From contig JAIVFH010000413.1 of the NCBI GenBank assembly GCA_025765595.1, positions 1-21,550 of the forward strand: DNA of 21,550 bases, written 5' to 3'. Of the stretch, positions 9,930 through 18,870 are shown piece by piece; within the stretch, counting starts at the first letter, position 1, and every line of letters starts with the position of its first letter. The notes below the pieces were generated by a model. It was not told where the DNA came from, did no database searches, and saw only the letters and a list, made by a program, of their open reading frames with translations. This stretch comes from Obelidium mucronatum (taxonomy: Eukaryota > Chytridiomycota > Chytridiomycetes > Chytridiales > Chytriomycetaceae). Made by a program: the position numbers and the translations under genes.

Positions 9930-10438
9930 CTATCTAATTCTTGGACGCCCAGGTGTGAAATATATACAGGCAACTTCAACATTTGTCTCGAACACATTCG
10001 CCAGATGCCGCGGCACCGCTGCCGCTCCAAACCATTCAATATGTCCCGATTTCTTCATCCCCTTCAAAAGCAATTCATCCAATTCATCCTTCAGTCCCTG
10101 TCGATGCCAATCAAGGATCAAGTTTACCACTTCCACAATGATATCCAGACCAGCCCTTCCTCGCGCATTCCAGTATAATTTATATGCCGATGAAATGATA
10201 AAGGAAAGTAGCTCGTCAGGAGTTGTGCCTTCAAATTCAGCATAACCGGGATTCTTTCGAGTTCCCCCAAACGGAAGCGGAGCTGCGGAAAAGAACAACC
10301 GACCAGCCAGGCAATATATAAAGCGATGCGGGTGGCATCTTGTGGATTGAAAGCATGTGAGAATCGCAATGTGGCTTTGGGAGATGATCTCCATAGCTGT
10401 GTGGTTTGAAGAGCAGGGTGTGATTTGAATGCGTCTGC
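9930..10438 (-). CDS. Hypothetical protein, C-terminal exon(s), one frame break
   Basis: Two overlapping minus-strand frames with good amino-acid composition join near 10248-10250, where a C seems lost from a CCC run. Upstream part: SSPKATLRFSHAFNPQDATR, then IALYIAWLVGCSFPQLRFR. Downstream part: PGYAEFEGTTPDELLSFIIS, then GLDIIVEVVNLILDWHRQGL, ending near PRHLANVFETNVEVACIYF. Both are rich in amphipathic helix patterns. The upstream exon could begin after AACAAG at 10438, preceded by a TTGATAAC branch-like sequence; the start exon is not identified. The long open frame continuing upstream to 10691 is low-complexity Arg/Gln-rich and probably not coding. I do not recognise the family. Confidence 0.5.
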
Positions 10439-10691
10439 CTTGTTCGTGGGATGTTATCAATATCGGTACTCGATTCGGATGGTATCGAACTGCTCGGTTT
10501 GAGGCAGCCGGTTGGAACCTAGAAGCTAAAGAAAGTTGTCGATCAGCCGTTTTGTGTCCCTGCCGCCTCGCTCTCTGTCTGGCTGCTATCGCGCAACCAA
10601 CAAATTCAAAAGAGGCTGTGGCGATGAATACCTGTGCTGAAGGACCTGGATTGCATAGAGACCAGGAGTTAGTTCCTCTATTTTTCAACAC

Positions 10692-11000
10692 CTGATAAAA
10701 ATTGGTAAAAATCCCATGTTAAAAATATTACAACCGGCAGCTCAGTTGGTCTTCATGTTTAAATAAGAAACTGACAAAGATCATTTCTTTCATTTTGGTT
10801 CTGCGTTTTTTTTTTACGTTTCGTATATTCTTTTTGGTCTGGTAATTCCCTAACCGTTCGAAAAACATGACGCCCCGAGGACCCTCTTCATATCATGTCA
10901 TAATTTGATTTGTTAGGAAATCCTTTTTTGATCTATTTTTTATCGTTAGAAAGTCGTGAATACGTTACCAAGCGTGCACATAAGTTGGGAAGAAAAAACT
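10692..11000. other. Intergenic, no supported gene
   Basis: AT-rich with several T runs (10806-10815, 10924-10941). No ORF with plausible composition on either strand. Confidence 0.45.
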
Positions 11001-11195
11001 CAATGGTCCAACCATTGTTCCCAAAACGTCGCCCCAGCATCGCCTAGAGACAGCCGATACTGCGTAAATATGTTTCTGCAAGTAATGAGGCTATAGTCAG
11101 TCTCTATGGCCTTCGGTAAGTCGTTAACCGATGTTTAGTTAGGATAAAGCCTCAGCATTACTCCCAGAGAGCGAATGGTTCTCTCTTGGGGTAAT
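11001..11195. ncRNA. Candidate structured RNA block (strand unknown)
   Basis: Several stems in a stretch without convincing ORFs: CAATGG 11001-11006 with CCATTG 11012-11017; TCGGT 11113-11117 with ACCGA 11127-11131; AGTAATGAGGCT 11081-11092 with AGCCT and CATTACT in 11148-11162 (3-nt bulge); and a 15-position hairpin, 11157-11171 with 11181-11195 (one wobble, one mismatch, 9-nt loop). The last two share CATTACT, so they exclude each other. I compared it by eye with 18S/25S rRNA, U1-U6, U3, SRP, RNase P and MRP RNAs and found no match. It could be a novel RNA, an mRNA leader or a mobile-element remnant. Confidence 0.35.
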
Positions 11196-11941
11196 CGAAT
11201 ATCTCTATTAGCTCTAAAACATCTTTCATATTGAATGCTATGTATGGTCAAGCGTCGATATCAAGTCATTTTGAATTATGATCCAACTCATAGTTTCAAA
11301 CCGGATCCGGCCCATAACCTAACATCTTACGAACCATAAATGAACTGCTTTCAGTGACTCGGAATTCATACGCCGGTAGTAGAGTCTGGTGTGGTGTTGT
11401 TTCCGTCCCTCTGAATTCTTGGAACCTTGAGGAGTCGTACAGTATCCGACTGCATCCGTATCGCAGGCCGAACCTCGGCCAAGAAATAATCCGAAGAATT
11501 AAAACCTTCTACTTAGTAACCAAGCTTTGTCTTGAATGAGGTTTGGCCTTTATTAATAGTTGCACTATCGCAGGCAAAAAACGGAAGGGAAAGCACCTGT
11601 TTCATATAACCGTGCAGCTCTTTCGTATAAATTTCGAGCGGGGATTTGTGGTTCCATGAGCCATAGTTGGTGACAGACGTGGCTTCGTCATTATTTTATG
11701 ATGTGGACAGTGACGAAGATTTTCCTATGTAATCATAGAAAAGAAAAGACTTAGTTTCAATAATCTTAATAATGGAAGGGGGTTTTCCTCATTCCTTTAT
11801 TTACCTTGGCATTTACGGTGGCGACAAGCTTTCGCAAATTGGAATCATATTTGAAATTTCCCAATGTAGTGCAACGACGAAATGAATAAAAAAAGAATCA
11901 CGTACTGAATATTTAATTACTCTGTCTGTCATTATTTATTT
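11196..11941. other. Non-coding region upstream of the calpain gene
   Basis: About 750 nt. A further tight hairpin, GGCCGA 11467-11472 with TCGGCC 11475-11480, lies at its centre. A 61-residue open frame at 11354-11539 has no recognisable motif. The last 120 nt before the calpain ATG are AT-rich with TTATTTATTTATG, probably promoter and 5' UTR. Confidence 0.45.
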
Positions 11942-14723
11942 ATGTCACGTCCAAAAGATATACCAGCAGATGTTTGGAATGCCCTTCCGCTTGATATTCA
12001 ACTCGAACTAGGAGCAGCACCACCAGCACCACTTAAAAACCAATCGACAGACAATACTCCGCTGGGAATCGATTCGGCTGTTTGGGTACAATTGCCGTCG
12101 GAAGTGCAAGCCGAGTTGCTCAGCCAACAAACTCCTCCTTCGCTGCCGTTCCCTCATTTAAAATTAAACCATGCTGCTCCTTCTTTCGGAATTCGGCCGT
12201 CAAAGTTGTCGGGAACGTTCTTGGATTCGTTCAACTCTTGCTGGACATTCAGCGTTCCTCCCGACACCGAACGCCATCCCGTCAGTGCAGTACCCAAATT
12301 AACAAACGAAGAGCATCAATGGACAGATCCTCATTTCGTGGCTGATGCGTCTGCAATAGTGCGTTGTTCAGTCGTATTTTCTTTTGACACTGACATAATG
12401 TAGGATGGAATCAAAACAGATCCACCTCCAGCAAACAGTTCTATTTCTTCTGAAACCGCGGGAAGGACCACTTCCCCACAGTGTCTGTGCAAGAAAGCGG
12501 CTCGCCTGAAAACCGTCTTCAAAGAAAACAAAAACCACGGCCGCAAGTTCTTTGCATGCTCAAACGCAACAGCGAAGGCTTGCGCGTTCTTCATGTGGGC
12601 GCCGGAATCCGGTGAATTTGCGCCCAGACACTCCAAGGAACACGCTTCAGTCGAATGGAAACGACTTTCCCTGCCACTGTTGGCAGACCCGAAAGGGGAA
12701 TACTCCCCACATCATGTGAAACAAGGGCGCATCGGCGATTGCTGGTTCGTTTCGGCTCTGTCTGTTATTGCGGAAAATCCCGCACTTGTTCATCGAATTC
12801 TGCCCAAACAAACTGATATTCAAAACGGCGTTTACTTGACGAGGTTTTTCATCGATGGAGCTTGGAGAGAGTACGCAATCGATAACTACTTCCCACTTAC
12901 GCCGACCAGTCAACTCAAGAAGTCGAATGTCTCAGGCAGTGGACCTCACCTGTACTTTGCCAAAGCCGTCGATGGAAATCTCTGGGTTCCTGTTCTGGAA
13001 AAAGGATACGCGAAAGCGCATTCGTCGTATGCGAGCATTCATGGAGGCCATATTGGAGAGGCGCTATTTGACTTGACAGGATTTCCCACGGAATCTATTT
13101 GTTTCGGAAGTGTTGGATTTGACAGCGAAATATTCTGGACTCGTTTACTGTCTTTTCAAAGCCAGGGGTTTTTGATGGGCGCTGTATGCCCCAAATCTGG
13201 AGATGGCCTCGTGGGTGGGCATGCCTATAGTTTATTGCAGGTTGTGGAGGAATCAATTGAAAATGGGCTGGTTCTTGGAAGAACTAAAACTCTGCACGAT
13301 TATTTCCACGAAGGAAGCAGCAGCAGCACCCAGAAGAGAAAGTTTCATGAAACTGAAGAATTCGGAGTAACGGATCACGGGACGCTGCGGCTCATCAAGT
13401 TGAGAAATCCATGGGGTCGGGTGGAATGGAAAGGCAGATTTGGAGTTGACAGTGCAGAATGGTCTGCGAGTCTCAGGAAGCGACTTAATGAACCTGAGCA
13501 TGATATTTCCAGCTCCTCAAATAATTCATCAGAGCAAGGAGGAGTCTTTTGGATGTCTTACCATGACTTTCTGAAACGCTTCATGCAAGTTGACGTGTGT
13601 TTCACCCACAAAAACCACCAAGTCCTGAATATCGAATGCATACTTCCGGAATCTCAATCGGTGTCTTCAAATGTAATTGAATTGTCTGTTCCGGATCCCT
13701 CGTGGATCAATATTAGTCTGTGTCAACGAACCAAACGCGGAAAAGCCAAAGAGAACTTTTATTACACGGACTTGACGCTTCTGATTCTGAAAATATCCGA
13801 TTCCAAAGAGGGCGCAGAGACTCCGTTATCCGTTCAAGATATGCGATTGTTTGGACAAGGCAGAGACTCGCATTTTGATTTATTTCTCGGAGAACGAGAG
13901 AAAACGGCGCGCTATCTTCTGATACCACTCTCTATCGAGCGCGAAACGGCATTGCGCGAAGTAAAAGTATTTAAACGGGGAATCAATCGGGTTGGAAGTG
14001 GGGAGAGCGGTTTTAAACCAATGGAGTTGAAACGACTTGAGTTCACTGTTCGGATTATGAGTGCAAATCCTGTGGGAGGATGTTTTAGCAGGACAGCCGT
14101 CAATGGGGAAAAGGGTCTGGATTTTGTGTGGGATGCAGTGGAACGAGCCCTCTGTGACATGAGTCTGGTGGGCAGGCCATTGCTTTCAGGATCTCCTAAC
14201 TTGGTATCTTGATCCGTTTTTTTTTTGTAAATTTAAATATTTCATGGAAACTAAAAGATGCTCTCAGTCAATGCAGCAGAACCTTCCAAGACCATATCAA
14301 CTTGCGAACGCGAACGACGCAATTCAGCTCGAACACTCTGAATTATGGGACCCCTCTCACTTCACGCTTAGAGTTTCACAATCCAGTGGAATCGCGATCG
14401 CACACTTTACAAATACCCACCCAAAGTTATGGATCAAGATTCGGTTAGGAATGCGGGCCGCTGCAAAAACCTTTAATTCCACTGTTTCTTCCGTGTGGCG
14501 GTTCATCCCGCCGTTATCAAGACGAGTTATTGGGACATGTATTTGCCCTAGCTGGGAAGGAATGTATGGACACGATGTAATCGGTGTCACCAATGTGGAG
14601 TGGGATTCATTTATCGGAAGTGACTGCATGTGTCAAATTTTCGGTATAGATTCTTTAGCTGCAAGTGAATGTGCATGTGAGATGAGAGGATTGTACTCTG
14701 TGAGGAGCATTGAAGTTTCTTGA
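11942..14723 (+). CDS. Calpain-type cysteine protease with two UBM-like motifs and a GRF zinc finger
   Basis: Exons 11942-12358, 12404-14203 and 14277-14723 (introns 45 and 73 nt) give an intact 887-residue protein. Residues 6-23 (IPADVWNALPLDIQLEL) and 42-60 (GIDSAVWVQLPSEVQAELL) match the ubiquitin-binding motif of Y-family polymerases, each with the central Leu-Pro. Residues 166-204 form a GRF zinc finger: C166xC168, GRKFFAC191, C199 and FFMW; such fingers bind single-stranded DNA in Top3, APE2 and NEIL3. The calpain core has all catalytic residues: C252 in QGRIGDCWF, H412 in GGHAYS, N474 in LRNPWG. The His-Asn spacing is 62 rather than about 24 in classical calpains, because of a Ser-rich insert. 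A beta-sandwich-like domain follows; the last exon is Cys-rich. There are no EF hands. EFL1 starts 65 nt downstream. The architecture suggests ubiquitin- and ssDNA-directed proteolysis (inference). Confidence 0.92.
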
Positions 14724-14788
14724 TTTTTGAGAGCGGCATGTGGTGAAGTCAAGTTTAAAAAAAATAAAAAATAAAAAAAAAACCCAAA

Positions 14789-17700
14789 ATGGACGCGATC
14801 CGTAAGCAGCTCAAAGGTCTTCAGCGTAAACAGGAAAACATCCGAAACATCTGCATTCTTGCGCACGTCGGTCAGTGCTATCGGTATCCTCTCGCTTTTC
14901 GTCGGTTGTAAACAAAAACTGTCAATAGACCATGGAAAGACAACACTGTCTGACTCCCTGCTAGCATCCAACGGAATCATTTCAACCAAACTCGCAGGAA
15001 AAGTACGATATTTAGACTCTCGCGATGACGAGATTGAGCGAGGGATCACAATGAAGTCCTCTGGAGTCTCACTGGTGTATGACGGCCACTTGGTCAACCT
15101 GATTGATTCTCCAGGCCACGTTGACTTTGCGTCGGAAGTTTCTTCAGCTTCTCGGCTGTGTGACGGCTGTTTGGTGCTTGTGGATGCTGTGGAGGGTGTT
15201 TGTACTCAGACCCACACAGTCTTGAGGCAAGCTTTGGCTGAAAATGTGCGTCCGATACTCGTTATTAACAAGATGGATCGGTATGTCGTATGGCTGCAAT
15301 GCAACTTCCCTCCGAGGAGAGCCGCTAACACAAAAAGAAAACAGTCTCATTACACAACTCAAAATGTCTCCACATGAAGCATATTCTCACATGTCCATGA
15401 TTCTGGAAGAAGTAAACGCGATTGTTGGAACATTCCACATGGAAAACTTGATTGCCGATGACGCACGAATGTACGAGGAGGCCCTTCAAAAGCAAAAAGT
15501 TCCATTGCAACCGACAATGAATCTCTTTCGCGTGCTGTTGACGATTGGATTCTTGAAGATCGTGATGATGAACACTTGTATTTCTCGCCAGAGAAGGGAA
15601 ACGTTGTCTTTGCCAGCGCGATAGACGGATGGGCTTTCCGGATTGATCAGTTTGCAGCTATTTATGCATCCAAGCTGGGAGTCAAGGAATCATCTCTCAA
15701 GAAAGTCTTGTGGGGGGATTGGTATTTGGATCCGAAAACGAAGCGCGCTATTGGTCCGAAAGCTTTGAAGGGACGGCTTTTGAAGCCCTTCTTTGTTCAA
15801 TTTATTCTTGATAACTTATGGGCAGTTTACGATTCTGTTGAAAAGTGGGGTGCACCTTGTATTTGAGTTGGAAATCAGTTTCACTGACACTGCTTCCAAA
15901 ATTTTTTTTTTTACCAGTGACCGAGAAAAGCTGGAAAAGATTGTTAAAGTCTTGAACCTCAAAATCACACCTCGCGATCTCAAACAAAAAGACCCGAAAC
16001 CTGTCCTTCAAACTGTAATGAACCAATGGCTACCCCTCTCCGCAACCATCCTCCAAGCCACCATTCAAGTTCTACCCTCGCCTTTAGAAGCTCAGAAAAT
16101 CCGAATTCCAAGCCTGTTGAATTCGTTGCCGCCTCTTTCTTTGACAAGTGGGGCGCCGGCCGTTGCGGAAAGCGGGCAGCCTAAATTTACGGCAGAGGAA
16201 GAGGCCATGATTTCTTGTGATTCCAACAGTTCCCATGTCGTAGCTTACGTAAGTAAAATGTTTGCAGTTCCCGCAGACGTTATTGCCTCAAGTCTGAAAT
16301 CTGCAGCGGGGGGTGTAGCTGGCAGTACCAGTGATCGTGTCCAGTTGTCCTCTGAGGATGCCAGAGAGCAAAGAAGACTCGCCATGGTGGCGGAACGTGC
16401 GGCGCGTAAAAAGATGGAGTTGGAAGGAGTGAGTGGTGTTGTTGATACAGGTGCAATCAATTTGGTGAAACGTGAGGAAGGGCATGATAAACCAGTGGAA
16501 ATAAGTGCTGCGACTTTGGCGGCAGCGTCTGCTTTGGCGGCTCAGGAGGCCAAGAAGGCGGATGAACCAGCTGAAGAAGAGACTTTGATTGGATTTGCAC
16601 GCTGTTATTCGGGGACTGTGAAAGTGGGACAGACATTGCACGTTCTTGGTCCAAAGTATCATCCATCGAAGCCAGATTTATATCATACGGAAGTGAAAAT
16701 TACCAAGCTGTATATGTTGATGGGGCGTGAATTGCAGGAACTGGAGGAAGTTCCTGCGGGCAATGTGTTTGGGATTGGAGGCCTGGATGGTCATGTTTTG
16801 AAAACAGGGACCTTGTCCAGTAGTCCAAATGTGCGAAGCTTCGGTGGAGTAAACAACGACGCGCCGATTCTGCGAGTTGCTTTGGAGCCATACAACCCAA
16901 GTATGTTTGTCGAATAATTTATCTGAACTATACTTGACCAACATTTCATTGTTCAGGTGAAATGAACAAGCTTATCGATGGGCTCCACTTACTCAACCAA
17001 GCTGATCCTTGTGTGGAAGTAGTTTTGCAGGAAACTGGAGAGCATGTTATTATAACGGCAGGAGCGTTGCATTTGGAGGTATTGCTGACATGATTTTATA
17101 TTTCCTTGCCATCAGGTCAATTAATACTGCAGTTTTTCAAAACCAGCGCTGCCTCAAAGATCTCCGTGAGAGATTCGCTAAAATTGAAATCCAAGTATCA
17201 GAACCCATCGTTCCCTTTCGCGAAACCATCTCCACCTTCCCAGCTCTCCCCTCACAAGACAAGGGCAACAATAACGACGAAGGCGAAGCAGAAGAAGCAG
17301 GAGAACCTGTGGCTCCTTTACCGACGGGAACTGTAGTAACATCAAGTCAGGGAGGTTTGGCTACTCTTCGTGTGAGGGCAGTACCTCTTCCAAAAAATGT
17401 TTTGAATTTCTTGGAAGCGAATTCACGGAGATTGAAGGCGCTCACTGAGGCGGATCAGTTAGAAGTGGGGAATGAAAGGGATCGATCAAACTTCATTGAT
17501 GAAGTGGAGGCGCAGTTTGAAGAAGCAAAGCTGACTGGCGATTTGGTGGATAAGGAACTTTGGGAAGGTATTGGAAGCAGGTTCGTCGTTTTTTCTCTTT
17601 TGTTTCATTGAATATGGTTACATCCAAATTAACTGATTCAACTGGTTTTTAAGGATAATTTCTTTCGGTCCGCGAGAGGTAGGACCCAATCTGTTGATCA

Positions 17701-18838
17701 GTGCTACTGAAACAACAACTGGAAACGCGTAAGTACTCTTCAGCGACGATTTTCTTTAATTTAAGAAGCTTCTCCACTTTACAGATGGAAAGATAGTTCC
17801 AGTAATTCCAAGATGAGAAAAGTGCGGGACGTATCCTTTCAACCTGAAGCTTCCAACAGCGAAGATTCTTCAGACAATCAGAATAAAGCCTTTACGCATC
17901 CCAACGGCAAAAGATTACGAAGGCTCTATTACTATTGGATTCCAGTTGGCAATGTTGACTGGTCCACTTTGTAATGAGCCAATGATGGGCGTAGCTATTT
18001 TCTTGGAGAGCTTTGAATTAAATTTGGATGGCGCCGATAGTTGAGATCCTTTGTTGAAATTGATGTCTTCAACATGTATTTAACTTGACACTGTTGATTT
18101 TAGACCGACAAATCGGGCTGTTACCAGGGCAGATTATGGCATCAATGCGTGAATCTTGTAGACAAGCTTTCTTGAAGTGGTCGCCACGGTTAGCACTTGC
18201 CATGTATTCGTGTGATCTTCAAGCTCCTTGTTAGTTGTCTTTCCTTCTCCTTTTTCGATAAGTGTGAAACTGGTCAAACTGATTAGTTTTTTCACCACAG
18301 CCGAGGTGCTTGGAAAAGTATATGCTGTTTTGAACAAGCGTCGTGGAAGAATCTTATCCGAAGAAATTAAGGATGGAACGCCATTTTTCCAAATCAAGTC
18401 GTTGTTGCCAGTGATTGAGAGTTTTGGATTCAGTGATGGTGAGATCTTTAGCATAAGTTTTTGGCGGGAATTGAGAGCTAATGCGCGCCTTTCTTTTCTT
18501 TTGCTTATTAGATATTCGTAAAAGAACTGCAGGGTCGGCAAGTCCACAGTTAATTTTCAGCGGGTGAGAAACCCAAACATTATGTAGACAATTCTCCAGA
18601 CCTCAATTGAAAAAAATCATTTGTTCCCATACTAAAAAAAAACAGATTCGAAGTTCTTGATTTGGATCCTTTCTGGGTGCCCACAACTCAGGAAGAGTTG
18701 GAAGATTTGGGAGAAAAGGCCGACCGTGAGAATGTCGCCAAGAAATACATGGAAGCAGTCAGGAAGCGAAAGGGTCTTTTCGTTGAGAAGAAGATTGTAG
18801 AATTTGCTGAGAAGCAGCGAACCATGAAGCAGAAATAA
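14789..18838 (+). CDS. EFL1: Elongation factor-like GTPase 1 (EFL1/Ria1), two frame breaks
   Basis: Cytoplasmic EF-2-like GTPase that, with SBDS/Sdo1, releases eIF6/Tif6 from pre-60S ribosomes. Twelve exons: 14789-14870, 14929-15280, 15345-15844, 15918-16900, 16957-17078, 17147-17580, 17654-17728, 17785-18039, 18104-18229, 18301-18438, 18512-18563 and 18646-18838. Motifs: G1 AHVDHGKTTL (split by intron 1 between V and D), switch region ERGITMKS, G3 DSPGHVDF, G4 NKMD. The EFL1-type insertion (Ala/Glu-rich) precedes domain II, and the C-terminus has [20 protein letters not shown] and [11 protein letters not shown]. One T is missing near 15526-15528 and one G is extra at 17906-17907; after correction the length is 1103 aa, close to the yeast and human proteins. 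The donor of intron 3 (GTGGGG) is weak. The leader is A-rich (14757-14788). Confidence 0.96.
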
Positions 18839-18870
18839 CGTACGAAAGTAAATACAAACGTCAACAAAAC

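Noticed and set aside
10439..10691. Upstream extension of the minus-strand open frame, starting at 10691.
   Set aside because: Arg/Gln-rich with no recognisable motif, and the better coding frame at 10130-10438 differs from it; probably intron or 5' UTR.
11209..11220. Minus strand reads GTTTTAGAGCTA, as at the start of the Cas9 type II repeat/guide scaffold.
   Set aside because: Only 12 nt, no further scaffold match, no repeats or spacers, and the context is eukaryotic. Chance.
11160..11220. Resemblance to antisense 18S rRNA (GCGAATGG, ATTAGCTCTA).
   Set aside because: The matching words are short, in the wrong spacing, and flanked by unrelated sequence.
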